DNA of 64,000 nucleotides, taken from contig CANLWG010000022.1 in NCBI GenBank assembly GCA_947494715.1, forward strand, positions 1 to 64,000. Direction: 5' to 3'. The stretch is from an uncultured Flavobacteriaceae bacterium. GTDB lineage: Bacteria; Bacteroidota; Bacteroidia; Flavobacteriales; Flavobacteriaceae. Both the position numbers and the translations under genes were made by a program. Positions within the stretch are counted from its first letter, which is position 1. Each line of letters opens with the position of its first letter. This document shows, piece by piece, positions 8,355 to 17,795 of this stretch. The notes under the pieces were generated by a model. That model had not been told where the DNA came from, did no database searches, and saw only the letters and a list, made by a program, of their open reading frames with translations.

Positions 8355-8912
8355 TTATTGTATCTCCTCGACCACTTTTCCACATTTCAACATTTTTTCT
8401 CCATAGTACGGATTACGGATCTCATCCACATTGGAGATCCAGTAACCGCCCTTACCGTCAAAGGCCATCGGACAGAATTGTTTGTAAATTGTACCTTCCG
8501 AAAGGGATTCCTTGAACATCGGTTCCACTTTGGCGGTAAATTCCGAGAACAGCTCACGTTGTGTTTCTAGGTCGTTTGCTTCCGCCATGGCCAAAGCATT
8601 TAATTTCATATTATCCCGTTCTACCGTAAAGCTCTCGGCCAAGTTTCCAGCAGCCGTTTGTACTTCATCCGCATCGGAATTGACCAAGGCCATGCGTATC
8701 CGTTGATAATTGTGGAATACCTTTCCGGTCATGCCATCGGAAAACGAGGCATCGGCAATATCGGCCGTACTTTCCTTGGCCTGTTCCAATTCCTCGGAGG
8801 TGCTTATTTTCGCATCCTGTCTGTTTTTCTTTTCCCCACACGATGTGAATATCATGGCAGCTGCCATACCTATCGCCAAAAATCCGTTGTAGTTCGATTT
8901 TCTCCTTTTCAT
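8355..8912 (-). CDS. DUF3347-domain lipoprotein
   Basis: About 185 residues from ATG 8912; an in-frame ATG at 8936 is possible but lengthens the signal peptide oddly. Signal peptide ends AAMIFTSC, so a lipoprotein. The C-terminal DUF3347 domain has the characteristic block QFCPMAF...GGYWIS...NPYYGEKMLKCG, with two Cys and Met residues that may bind copper. The family commonly accompanies CusA/CusB-like systems in Bacteroidota and is sometimes fused to CusB. It lies between the TolC gene and the AlsD-like gene in the leftward operon. Function is presumed periplasmic copper binding. Confidence 0.8.
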   Translation of the reverse strand: MKRRKSNYNGFLAIGMAAAMIFTSCGEKKNRQDAKISTSEELEQAKESTADIADASFSDGMTGKVFHNYQRIRMALVNSDADEVQTAAGNLAESFTVERDNMKLNALAMAEANDLETQRELFSEFTAKVEPMFKESLSEGTIYKQFCPMAFDGKGGYWISNVDEIRNPYYGEKMLKCGKVVEEIQ

Positions 8913-8964
8913 TTTTGTTGAATTTAGATTATACATTTATTTACAAGTGATCGCATTGCTTTTT

Positions 8965-10182
8965 TCATTGATCTGTTAGATAATTGATAATGGCCATCTG
9001 CGAATAATAATTTCTGACAGCCTCGATCTGGTTGAGCTGAAATTTCAATTGCAGTTCCTGAATGTCCAGCACATCGTTGAAATCGATGGTGCCGGTCTCA
9101 TAGTTCTTTATCAGGATTTCCTCGGCATTACTGGCCCGTTCCAGATTTTTGCGCTGGGTATTGTATTTAATCAAGGCCGATTCCTTGGCATTGACCGCTT
9201 CACTCAGGATAGTCTTTAATTGGTTCCTGCGCTCGATTTTCAGTACGCTGATTTCCTCTTGACGCAGTTCGTTCTGCAGCGAGCGTGATCTGTATTTGTT
9301 GTTGAAAATAGGAATCGAGAGCGATACCATGGGCATCAGGATATCCTTTCCGTTATCGCTGAAATCCATTCCCGCCCTGTCCGCCACGGGAATATAGTCC
9401 AGCCCGAAACCTATAATGGGATTGGCTTCCTTTTGGTTCAGGATTTCCGATTCGGCCGCGGATTCGTAAAGTCTATCGTACTTCTCCAGTTCGGGATGCA
9501 GTTCCAGTTCCGATGCCAAGGTTTCGGGATTGTCCAGAACGGGCAGGGAGTCCACAAGGGCAATATCCATGTTTTCCCCACGGTTCAACAGATTATTGAA
9601 CCGCACCTGTTCCGCTTCATATACGGTCTGCAATACCTCCTTTTGTTCCTGCAGTTCATTTTGGCGGATCTGCAGTCGTAGCACGTCCACCGCAGAGGCG
9701 TTCCCCGTTTCCAAGGAGGTCAGTGCCAACCGTTCATAGGTCTTCAGGAGCCGGATGTTCCCATCCAGTACTTCCTGTTTTTCAACAGTGGCGAACAGAC
9801 TATAATACGATTGCGAAACCGACAACCGGAGCTTTCGCCTTGTGATCACCATGTCCAGATAATCGACCTCGGCCAGGGAAGTGGCGTAATTCTCCCTTGC
9901 GGTAATGGTACCGAACCAGGGCAACATTTGTTTGATCGAAAACCGGGCCTTTTGTGCCCCCGTCCGTGTTTCCGGTTCGCTTGTGAAAATACCCGCACTG
10001 ATATCGGTATTGGGCAGGGCATCCGCTTCTTCCACTTTTTCTTTCGAAATGTTGTAGCGTATTTCAAATGCCCGTACCTCGGGATTATTGGCCTCCGCTT
10101 CTTGGATATACGATTCCAGGGTCTGGCCATGCACCGCACCCATGGTAATTAGCACTATCGTTATGCCCAATATTTTCTTCAT
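8965..10182 (-). CDS. cusC: TolC-family outer-membrane efflux channel (CusC type)
   Basis: 405 residues from ATG 10182. This start forms an ATGA overlap with the cusA stop (10179-10182) and begins directly with a signal peptide (KKILGITIVLITMGAVHG); an upstream in-frame start would run into cusA. The two OEP repeats of the TolC fold follow, rich in coiled-coil heptads. It provides the outer-membrane exit duct for CusA/CusB. No N-terminal lipid Cys is seen, unlike E. coli CusC. Confidence 0.88.
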   Translation of the reverse strand: MKKILGITIVLITMGAVHGQTLESYIQEAEANNPEVRAFEIRYNISKEKVEEADALPNTDISAGIFTSEPETRTGAQKARFSIKQMLPWFGTITARENYATSLAEVDYLDMVITRRKLRLSVSQSYYSLFATVEKQEVLDGNIRLLKTYERLALTSLETGNASAVDVLRLQIRQNELQEQKEVLQTVYEAEQVRFNNLLNRGENMDIALVDSLPVLDNPETLASELELHPELEKYDRLYESAAESEILNQKEANPIIGFGLDYIPVADRAGMDFSDNGKDILMPMVSLSIPIFNNKYRSRSLQNELRQEEISVLKIERRNQLKTILSEAVNAKESALIKYNTQRKNLERASNAEEILIKNYETGTIDFNDVLDIQELQLKFQLNQIEAVRNYYSQMAIINYLTDQ

Positions 10183-13100
10183 CGCTTTTCTCTTTTTAAT
10201 TGCCGTTCGCCTTTCCAACTGTACAGCACCGGTACCACCAATAGGGTTATCAGGGCGATGAACATGCCCCCGAACGAAGGAATCGCCATAGGGATCATAA
10301 TATCGCTTCCCCTTCCCGTGGATGTCAGTACGGGCAACAGTGCCAAAAGGGTCGTTGCCGTGGTCATCAAACAGGGCCGTATCCTTTTTTCCCCGGCCTC
10401 CACTACCGATGCCCGAACGGTTTCCAGCGTCTTGGGCCTGTTACGATCGAATGTCTGGGTCAGATAGGTGGCCATGACCACCCCGTCATCTGTGGCGATG
10501 CCGAAAAGGGCGATAAACCCGACCCATACGGCCACACTAAGGTTGATGGGGCGCATCTGGAACAATCCGCGAAGGTTCTCCCCGAAGAAATTGAAATTCA
10601 GGAACCAATCCTGACCATAGAGCCATATCATCAGGAACCCCCCTGCAAAGGCCACGGCTATTCCCGTAAAGACCATCAAAGAGGTGGACACCGAACGGAA
10701 CTGGAAATACAGGATCAGGAAAATGATCAGCAAAGCCAAGGGCACCACTACGGAAAGTGTCTTTTCGGCCCGAAGCTGGTTCTCGTAGGTTCCGGTAAAC
10801 TGGTAGTTGATGCCCTTGGGTACGACCAATTCCCCCTGATCGATTTTTTGTTGGATCAGTGCCTGTGCATTTTCCACAACGTTCACTTCCGCATAGCCGT
10901 CCAGCTTATCGAAAAGCACATAGCCCACCAAGAAGGTGTCCTCGCTCTTGATGACCTGTGGACCTTTTTCATATCGAATGGTGACCAGTTCGCTCAATGG
11001 GACCGGGCTTCCTTTTGACACAGGGACATAGATGTTCTTGATATCCGTTGGATTTTCCCTCAACTCCCGTGGGTAGCGAACACGGACCCCATAGCGCTCC
11101 CTGCCCTCCACGGTCTGGGTAAGGGTCATTCCGCCAACGGCCACTTCCAGGACCTGTTGCACGTCCTCGATCAGAATGCCGTACCGTGCCAGGGCCTCCC
11201 TATCAATGTCGATGAGCAGATAGGGTTTGCCCACAATCCTATCGGCGAAGACGGCCTCGTCCTTGACCCCATCGGCCTCTTTCAGAATGTTCTCCAATTG
11301 GATGCCAAAGGCTTCTATCTGTTTTAAGTCCTGTCCCTTGACCTTGATGCCCATAGGTGCCCGCATTCCCGTCTGGAGCATGACCAAGCGGGTCTCGATG
11401 GGCTGTAATTTGGGTGCGGACGTTACCCCCGGCAATCGGGTAACGCTTACGATCTCGTCCCAGATATCATCAGGGGACTTGATTTCGGGCCGCCATTGCC
11501 GGAAGTATTCCCCACGGGTATCGGGCACCAGATCGTTGTATGTTGTTTCGGAGAAACCATGGGTTTCAGCATCCGAATATTGGGATTTATCGTTATCTAC
11601 AATTGTATTTGGATTCACTACATAACTCCCATCCTTCAATGCAAAAAGACCATCCCCGTTGACCTTGAAACGTTGGCGTCCGCCTTCCTCGTTGCGCATG
11701 TATTCGGATTTGTACTGGATTACGTTCTCGTACATGGACATGGGGGCCGGATCTAGGGCGGATTCCGTTCGTCCCGCCTTACCGACTACCGTTTCGATTT
11801 CGGGAATACTGGCCACGGCCATATCCAACTGTTGCAATACCCTAGTGTTCTCTGCCACCCCTGCATGCGGAAGCGAGGTGGGCATCAACAGAAACGAGCC
11901 CTCGTTCAGAGCGGGCATAAATTCCTTGCCCGTATTCTGCATGATCAGCACCCCGAAAATGACGATTACCGTTGGTATGGAGAGAAATGCCAGTTTGTTG
12001 CGCAACGCCCAACGGAGTATTTGGGTGTAGTATTTCCTAAATACCGTGAATATGGCCAACAGTCCAAAACATATCAAACCTACAAAGACCAGGTTCATAA
12101 AAATGCTCCGGTCAAAGCCCAAGGGTCGCCAGTAGGTCGCCAAGAGGAATACGATGGCCGTGGCGGATATTACAATGTTCATTAGATTGGCCTGCTTGTC
12201 CGATAGGGAAAATCCACCAAATAACCGTCCGGCAAGTTCAGCGTTCTTCAAGGGCCTTATGGTTCCAAAGGCCATGAGCACCAGTCCCAGCCAATAACCG
12301 TATACCACGGCCATAAGCCCTGCCACGATGAGCAGGACACTGAACACATAGCCCGTGATGCTCTTGCTCCGTTTCTTCCGGAACAGAAAAGCGGCAAAGG
12401 GCGGTATCAAGAAAAGGGCAACGATGATGGAGGCCGTCAGCGCAAAGGTCTTGGTAAAGGCCAAAGGCCTGAACAGTTTTCCTTCGGCCCCTATCATGGT
12501 AAACACGGGAATAAAACTGATAATGGTGGTCATGACCGCGGTAAGGATGGCCCCTGAGACCTCGGCGGAGGCATTGTAAACTACCGTGTTTATCAGAAGC
12601 TTGTTATCATTCTCATCCAAATGCCGGATGATGTTTTCGGACAGGATGACCCCGACATCGACCATCGTTCCGATAGCAATGGCAATACCCGAAAGGGCCA
12701 CGATGTTGGCATCCACCCCAAAGAGTTTCATGGCAATGAAGACCATCAGGACGGCCACGGGCAACAGACCGGAAATCAGAACGGAGGCCCGCAGGTTGAA
12801 CACCATGATGACGATGACCAGGATCGTGACCAGGATTTCCAACGTCAAGGCCTCATTAAGGGTACCCAGGGTTTCCTGAATCAGTTCGGTTCGGTCGTAG
12901 AATGGAACAATGGTCAGTTGTGAAGTGCTGCCGTCACCCAATTCCTTGGATGGTAGTCCCGAGCTCAGTTCCTGTATCTTCTCCTTGACGTTGTTGATGA
13001 CCTCCAAGGGGTTTGCCCCGTATCTCGCAACGACCACGCCCCCGACGACTTCCGCACCCTCCTTATCGAGAATGCCACGCCGAACGGCAGGACCGAGGGA

Positions 13101-13946
13101 GACATTGGCAATATCCTTTATCCGGATGGAGGTATAGTCCTCCGAAGTAACGACCGCGTTTTTAATATCATCAAGCGATTCCACATAGCCCAGGCCACGT
13201 ACCAGATATTCCGCTTGGTTGATTTCCAAGGTCTGCGCCCCAATGTCCCTATTGCTCTGCTTCACGGCCCTGACCACCTGGCCTAGACCAATATTGTACT
13301 GTTTCATCAGTTCGGGGTCCACATCGATTTGGTATTCCTGAACATGACCACCAATGGAGGCCACTTCGGAAACCCCGCCCGCGGACGAAAGGGCATATTT
13401 CACATAGTAGTCCTGTATGGTGCGGAGTTCATGTAGGTCCCAGCCTTCGGTAACATTTCCGCTTTCGTCCCTACCTTCCAAGGTGTACCAGAAAATTTGC
13501 CCCAATCCGGTGGCATCGGGTCCCAAGGCAGGGTTCACCCCGTCCGGTAGCAGATTGCTGGGCAGGGAATTGAGTTTTTCAAGGATACGGCTACGGCTCC
13601 AATAGAATTCCACATCCTCCTCAAAAATGATATAGATACTGGAAAATCCGAACATGGAGGAGCTGCGTATCGTCCTGACCCCCGGAATGCCCAATAGCGA
13701 GGTCGTCAACGGATAGGAAATCTGGTCCTCGATGTCCTGTGGGGAGCGTCCCGGCCACTTGGTAAAGACGATCTGTTGGTTTTCGCCAATATCGGGAATT
13801 GCATCCACGGGAACGGGGTCACTGGGCAGGATGCCCGTTTCCCAATTAAAGGGTGCATTCACGGTGCCCCAACCCACGAACAGGAGCAGTAACAATACGG
13901 CCACCAATTTGTTCTCGATAAGGAATTTTATGCCTTTGTTCAGCAT
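10179..13946 (-). CDS. cusA: Heavy-metal efflux RND pump, CusA/CzcA family
   Basis: 1255-residue inner-membrane proton/metal antiporter. The N-terminal helix, porter domains with the VDAIPDI/WPGRSPQDIEDQ signature, and the helix-4 motif AIGTMVDVGVILSEN with its conserved Asp are present. It is about 200 residues longer than E. coli CusA because of an added hydrophobic block at about 535-650 in mid-protein, carrying four to five extra helices, typical of Bacteroidota homologues. Periplasmic methionines support Cu(I)/Ag(I). First large gene of the leftward operon, 108 bases after the HYC_CC_PP gene, coupled to cusC by a 4-base overlap. Confidence 0.93.
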   Translation of the reverse strand: MLNKGIKFLIENKLVAVLLLLLFVGWGTVNAPFNWETGILPSDPVPVDAIPDIGENQQIVFTKWPGRSPQDIEDQISYPLTTSLLGIPGVRTIRSSSMFGFSSIYIIFEEDVEFYWSRSRILEKLNSLPSNLLPDGVNPALGPDATGLGQIFWYTLEGRDESGNVTEGWDLHELRTIQDYYVKYALSSAGGVSEVASIGGHVQEYQIDVDPELMKQYNIGLGQVVRAVKQSNRDIGAQTLEINQAEYLVRGLGYVESLDDIKNAVVTSEDYTSIRIKDIANVSLGPAVRRGILDKEGAEVVGGVVVARYGANPLEVINNVKEKIQELSSGLPSKELGDGSTSQLTIVPFYDRTELIQETLGTLNEALTLEILVTILVIVIMVFNLRASVLISGLLPVAVLMVFIAMKLFGVDANIVALSGIAIAIGTMVDVGVILSENIIRHLDENDNKLLINTVVYNASAEVSGAILTAVMTTIISFIPVFTMIGAEGKLFRPLAFTKTFALTASIIVALFLIPPFAAFLFRKKRSKSITGYVFSVLLIVAGLMAVVYGYWLGLVLMAFGTIRPLKNAELAGRLFGGFSLSDKQANLMNIVISATAIVFLLATYWRPLGFDRSIFMNLVFVGLICFGLLAIFTVFRKYYTQILRWALRNKLAFLSIPTVIVIFGVLIMQNTGKEFMPALNEGSFLLMPTSLPHAGVAENTRVLQQLDMAVASIPEIETVVGKAGRTESALDPAPMSMYENVIQYKSEYMRNEEGGRQRFKVNGDGLFALKDGSYVVNPNTIVDNDKSQYSDAETHGFSETTYNDLVPDTRGEYFRQWRPEIKSPDDIWDEIVSVTRLPGVTSAPKLQPIETRLVMLQTGMRAPMGIKVKGQDLKQIEAFGIQLENILKEADGVKDEAVFADRIVGKPYLLIDIDREALARYGILIEDVQQVLEVAVGGMTLTQTVEGRERYGVRVRYPRELRENPTDIKNIYVPVSKGSPVPLSELVTIRYEKGPQVIKSEDTFLVGYVLFDKLDGYAEVNVVENAQALIQQKIDQGELVVPKGINYQFTGTYENQLRAEKTLSVVVPLALLIIFLILYFQFRSVSTSLMVFTGIAVAFAGGFLMIWLYGQDWFLNFNFFGENLRGLFQMRPINLSVAVWVGFIALFGIATDDGVVMATYLTQTFDRNRPKTLETVRASVVEAGEKRIRPCLMTTATTLLALLPVLTSTGRGSDIMIPMAIPSFGGMFIALITLLVVPVLYSWKGERQLKREKR

Positions 13947-14054
13947 AGGCTTTGATGATCAAACATTAGAAATAGTGCCGGTCGAAACCAACAGCAAATA
14001 GGTCTGGCCCAAAAACAGCACATACCGTTGGGCTTAATTTCTAAAGTCTAAAAA

Positions 14055-14477
14055 TCAAATGAGGAAGGTCTGGTCCAAAATCTGGATATCCCGTATCAGT
14101 GGAGGGGGCGAATAGTCCTTGAAGGGAACTACGTTTTCATCGAATCCTTCAAAGAGGTCGATATAGGAACAAACAAAAGAGGCAACGAACACTTGTTGGT
14201 CGAAGGAAAGCTGGTCAAAGGATACTTTAAGATCTTCCTGACCTTCGAAAACAATTTCGACATCCGAGCAACAGTCCATTTCCATTTCCATCACGGTGCA
14301 TGCCGAAGAGGATTCGGTCATTTCGGCCTTCATGATGCAGGTATCCACCTTTTGGGAAAAGCTGAAATCCACCAAATGGTCCCCACAATAGTGCATGTCC
14401 ACCGAAAAGGACATGGTGGAGAACAGCACTATAAATGCCATGGAAAGGGACGCTATTTTACGAAAGGCTTCTTTCAT
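14055..14477 (-). CDS. HYC_CC_PP family protein
   Basis: 140-residue secreted or membrane-anchored protein, probably first gene of the copper operon. A hydrophobic N-terminal segment (9-24) precedes the family hallmarks: HYC at 29-31, vicinal CC at 69-70 and a PPP near residue 127. Additional Cys (C47, C60) and Met/Asp clusters (MEMEMDCC) suit Cu(I) binding. The family is known only from context beside Bacteroidota copper genes; its role is not established. Reverse-strand sequence just upstream of the start contains TAATTTCG, one mismatch from the -7 consensus. Confidence 0.75.
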   Translation of the reverse strand: MKEAFRKIASLSMAFIVLFSTMSFSVDMHYCGDHLVDFSFSQKVDTCIMKAEMTESSSACTVMEMEMDCCSDVEIVFEGQEDLKVSFDQLSFDQQVFVASFVCSYIDLFEGFDENVVPFKDYSPPPLIRDIQILDQTFLI

Positions 14478-14788
14478 TCGTTCTGCGAAATTACGAAATT
14501 TTAAGATTCGTTTTTTTGCTTTAAGGAAAATTTAGGTAGCCCGATCGATTAGAAGTGGGTCGGGAAATGATGTGTTTCAGAAAAGGAACCCATTTTAGGA
14601 CGTTGCTATTCCTTCTATCTTGTTTTGTAAACCGGCCGTTTAAATGAACTCATGTAGTCTTTCGATTTTAGGTAATATAAAGATATCGCGTTACAAATAT
14701 TTGTAAACGCATATTAACCGTTTACAACAACTTCTTCTCCCTAAGAATGGGATAATTGAGATTATTTATTACTTACAGCTAAAATAGA
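14478..14788. other. Non-coding junction between copper operon and cassette
   Basis: AT-rich spacer with no convincing gene. The left part should hold the leftward copper-operon promoter (possible TAATTTCG near the start of the HYC_CC_PP gene on the reverse strand). Short self-complementary tracts occur around 14685-14715 (ttacaaatatttgtaa), of unknown meaning. Confidence 0.4.
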
Positions 14789-14826
14789 GATAAACGTACC
14801 AAGGTGCGTTTATCCAATTGTTAGGC
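14789..14826 (+). repeat. attC-like right half: hairpin plus GTTAGGC core
   Basis: A stem of 12 bases with one mismatch (14789-14800 with 14803-14814) is followed by GTTAGGC at 14820-14826, matching the integron R' core GTTRRRY. The sequence then reads acaatt. Together with GCCTAAC after the third following gene it brackets a block of three codirectional genes. No integrase gene is in the window, so true attC status is inferred. Confidence 0.4.
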
Positions 14827-14963
14827 ACAATTAAGATTACTTTTTCGCAAATTCCATTTCTGCAATTTCATTTAGCCTTTCGTTAAAATCCTTTAGTAAC
14901 CTTATTTGCACAGACGTACTTTGAGTCTTGATTAGATTTTATGAATCTCAAAATATAAGTATC

Positions 14964-15713
14964 ATGAGCAAAATACAGAAAAGGCATGCAGTGAATGCTA
15001 CAAATAAAAAGAAAATCTTAATGATCGTGTCGAACCCCGCGATGCTGAAGGGTTTTCCTGTAGGCTTCTACGCAGAAGAGTTCACGCGACCTTTCTTTGA
15101 ATTTATTAAAGCTGGCCACCAAGTAAAATTGGTATCTCCTAAAGGCGGTAAAGTCACTTATGACCTTATGTCTGATCCGGGGCATGAACACACGCAAGCC
15201 CCTGATGACCTGATAACCATCGGCTTCAATCATCACAAAGAATACAGCAAATTACTGGAAAACACTCCGTCAATCCAAAACGTAAATGTGGATGAATATG
15301 ATGCAGTCTTCTTGGCGGGCGGTGGCGCTCCATTAATCACTTTTAAAGACGATGATAAGCTGCATCAACTGGTGAGCGACTTCTACGAGCAAGGTAAATT
15401 TGTTGCCACCGTTTGTCATGCTTCATGCCTATTACTCTGGACGAAATTGAGTAACGGAGAACTTTTGGCTAAAGGCAAAACATGGACCGGCTTTTCAGAC
15501 GCAGAAGAAAAAATAAGCGATGAAATGGTTGGGGTAAAAGTTTTTGAGGAAACGATTGAGTCCGAAGCGCGAAAAATACCGGATACAACTTTCGAAGCTG
15601 CCGGCCCATTCGAAGCTTTTGGGATAAGAGACGGGCGATTGATCACTGGACAACAGCAGCAGAGCAGCTTTTTTGTAGCAGCAATGCTCCTGGATGCACT
15701 ATCGGAAAACTGA
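14964..15713 (+). CDS. DJ-1/PfpI-family (class I GATase-like) protein
   Basis: 249 residues from ATG 14964; a TTG start at 14928 is possible but less likely. DJ-1/Hsp31-type fold: GFYAEEFTRPF with the acidic residue near the active site, and the nucleophile elbow VCHASC in which the first Cys is the expected catalytic Cys, followed by a His. Family members act as glyoxalase III, chaperone or stress proteins. Gene is followed after 26 bases by a quinone-oxidoreductase-like gene and then an AraC regulator, all rightward, suggesting a small electrophile/oxidative stress unit. Confidence 0.85.
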   Translation: MSKIQKRHAVNATNKKKILMIVSNPAMLKGFPVGFYAEEFTRPFFEFIKAGHQVKLVSPKGGKVTYDLMSDPGHEHTQAPDDLITIGFNHHKEYSKLLENTPSIQNVNVDEYDAVFLAGGGAPLITFKDDDKLHQLVSDFYEQGKFVATVCHASCLLLWTKLSNGELLAKGKTWTGFSDAEEKISDEMVGVKVFEETIESEARKIPDTTFEAAGPFEAFGIRDGRLITGQQQQSSFFVAAMLLDALSEN

Positions 15714-15739
15714 AAACTAATTGGTAAAAAAATCAAGTA

Positions 15740-16759
15740 ATGAAGAAGACAATGAAAGCAGCGGTAATGCTTAAGAAAGGCTCCCCTACCTCGGATGAGG
15801 TATTAGTGGTCAAGGATGATGTTCAGGTACCGACCCTTCGTAAGGGTGAGATTCTAATTAAGGTTGCTGCATCTTCCGTCAACCCCGTGGACTGGAAAAT
15901 AATCAAAGGGATTTTTCCCCTGCAGCGAAAAGGGCTGGTGGGTGTTGATGCAAGCGGAACAGTTGTAAAAATTGCAGAAGGCACCCAAACGGATTTAAAA
16001 ATAGGCGATAAAGTGTATGGCGATCCGGGAGAAACCAGGCCCGGCAGTTTTGCAGAGTACCTGCGCATACGTGCAGATAATGCCACCAGAATCCCAGAAA
16101 ACCTCGATTTTATACAAGCAGCTTCCCTGCCTGCTGTAGGTTTGACTGCCGTTCAGGGTCTGCTGAAGAGTGGCAATCTTATACTCGGGAACAAAATATG
16201 CATTAATGGGGGTTCGGGGGGTGTAGGTTCCATAGCCATTCAAGTAGCAAAAGCGATGGGCGCAGCTGAAATTTGGGCCACCGGCAGCTCAGTGGAATTT
16301 ATAAAAGAGTTGGGTGCGGATAAAGTGATAAATTATAAGGAAGAGTCCGTCTTTGAAGCTCTTAAAGGTCAACAGTTTGATATTATTTTTGATACGGTCG
16401 GGGGCCTAGATCCGTGGAAAGCGGCCAAGAAAGGTGGGCTCAAAAAGGGTGGAAAATATGTCACAACAGCCGGTGACGGTGATGACAGTATCCTGCGACT
16501 TATTCGAAACTGGAGCTGGCGTTACCTCAAATATAAATTGGGGCTCGGTCCGCATTATACTTTTTTCAGAATTAATACAAAACCTCCTGAAGTGGCAGAA
16601 GACATGAAAAAGCTTTCAGAATTAGTAGAATCCGGGTACGTTAGGCCCATTATCATTCCTCGGTCATTTGAACTAAATACCAAGTCCCTACATGCAATTA
16701 TGGAGGCCAGCATGTCCAATCGCAGCAAAGGAAAACTTGTGATGAAAATCGATAATTAA
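15740..16759 (+). CDS. NAD(P)-dependent zinc-free MDR oxidoreductase (quinone oxidoreductase-like)
   Basis: 339-residue medium-chain dehydrogenase/reductase. GroES-like N-terminal domain with SSVNPVDWKI, and Rossmann domain with the dinucleotide motif GGSGGVGSIA at about residue 157. Structural and catalytic zinc cysteines of alcohol dehydrogenases are lacking, as in NADPH:quinone oxidoreductases and enone reductases. Substrate is unknown; the link with DJ-1 suggests reactive carbonyls. Confidence 0.87.
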   Translation: MKKTMKAAVMLKKGSPTSDEVLVVKDDVQVPTLRKGEILIKVAASSVNPVDWKIIKGIFPLQRKGLVGVDASGTVVKIAEGTQTDLKIGDKVYGDPGETRPGSFAEYLRIRADNATRIPENLDFIQAASLPAVGLTAVQGLLKSGNLILGNKICINGGSGGVGSIAIQVAKAMGAAEIWATGSSVEFIKELGADKVINYKEESVFEALKGQQFDIIFDTVGGLDPWKAAKKGGLKKGGKYVTTAGDGDDSILRLIRNWSWRYLKYKLGLGPHYTFFRINTKPPEVAEDMKKLSELVESGYVRPIIIPRSFELNTKSLHAIMEASMSNRSKGKLVMKIDN

Positions 16760-16822
16760 ATGAAATTAATAGTTAGGAGGCTTGAATTAAGAATGTATAT
16801 TTAGGTTATCAACTTATGCTTT

Positions 16823-17737
16823 ATGTCGAAAACGCTGGTCATAAATTCAATTCATGAAGCCCACAAATTGCTGGGACTGAACAAGCCCAAACACCCCTTA
16901 GTATCTGTTTTTAAAGCAAAGGACTATGAGGGTGAGCAGGTCTTCGAAGGTGTAAAAGTAGTCATCGGTTTATATCGAATAATCTTAAAATCGTCCAGCT
17001 ACAGTGGCAGGATAAAATATGGGAGAAACTCATACGATTACGAAGAAGGCACTTTGATTTTTTCTGCACCCGGTCAGGTCATGCAATATGGTATTGAGAC
17101 TGAACCCGTTGAAGGAATTGAAGGATGGACGCTGGCTTTTCATCCTGACCTGATCAGAAGTCATCAGTTATCCGATAAAATTAGTCAATACTCTTTTTTC
17201 AATTACGAATTGACAGAAGCACTACATCTATCCGATGATGAGCAAAGAACTATCGAGGAGCTCGTAGAAAAAATAATCAAAGAATACTGTCAAAACCTAG
17301 ATCAGCACAGTCAACATCTGATCATTTCGAACATTGAGTTGCTACTCGATTATTGCTTACGGTTCTACGATAGACAGTTTTACACCCGAACCAATCTAAA
17401 TAATGATATCGTTTCAAAGTTTGAGAAGTTACTCATTTCGTACTATAAGTCAGATAACCATATACAGAATGGAATACCAACTGTGGTGTATTGCGGTAAA
17501 GCCCTGAATATCTCCCCTCATTATCTAAGTGACCTGCTCAAGAAAGAAACAGGCAAGACGGCCAAGGAACATATCCATTCATTTATTATAGACAAAGCAA
17601 AAAACAACTTACTCAATTCCGCTAAATCAATTAGTCAAGTTGGATATGAATTAGGTTTTGAGTATCCTCAACATTTCAGTAACTTGTTTAAGGCGAAGAC
17701 AGGTTTTAGCCCAAGCGAGTTTAGAAATTTGAATTAA
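16823..17737 (+). CDS. AraC-family transcriptional regulator
   Basis: 304 residues: an N-terminal cupin-like sensing domain (about 20-170) and a C-terminal AraC double HTH (about 205-300, ISQVGYELGFEYPQHFSNLFKAKTG). It probably controls the two upstream redox genes and ends 10 bases before the GCCTAAC element that closes the cassette-like block. Such AraC-oxidoreductase pairs are common in Bacteroidota. Ligand unknown. Confidence 0.85.
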   Translation: MSKTLVINSIHEAHKLLGLNKPKHPLVSVFKAKDYEGEQVFEGVKVVIGLYRIILKSSSYSGRIKYGRNSYDYEEGTLIFSAPGQVMQYGIETEPVEGIEGWTLAFHPDLIRSHQLSDKISQYSFFNYELTEALHLSDDEQRTIEELVEKIIKEYCQNLDQHSQHLIISNIELLLDYCLRFYDRQFYTRTNLNNDIVSKFEKLLISYYKSDNHIQNGIPTVVYCGKALNISPHYLSDLLKKETGKTAKEHIHSFIIDKAKNNLLNSAKSISQVGYELGFEYPQHFSNLFKAKTGFSPSEFRNLN

Positions 17738-17746
17738 AACAACTGT

Positions 17747-17795
17747 GCCTAACAAAGAGCTGAGTTAATCCCCTATTTTCAATAGTCCCATAAAA
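17747..17795 (+). repeat. attC-like left half and copy 1 of the 22-base direct repeat
   Basis: GCCTAAC at 17747-17753 matches the integron R'' core RYYYAAC and is the reverse complement of GTTAGGC at 14820. Next, 17774-17795 (tattttcaatagtccc, then a, then taaaa) recurs at 27372-27393 with one mismatch. Between them AAAGAGCTGAG is complementary to CTTAGCTCTTT at about 27428-27438, as if one hairpin had been split by the intervening 9.6 kb. Confidence 0.4.

Noticed and set aside
12355-12923. Plus-strand frames opposite cusA
   Set aside because: Antisense shadows of a strongly conserved gene in GC-rich sequence; Met/Thr-rich or Asp/Gly-rich composition without domains.
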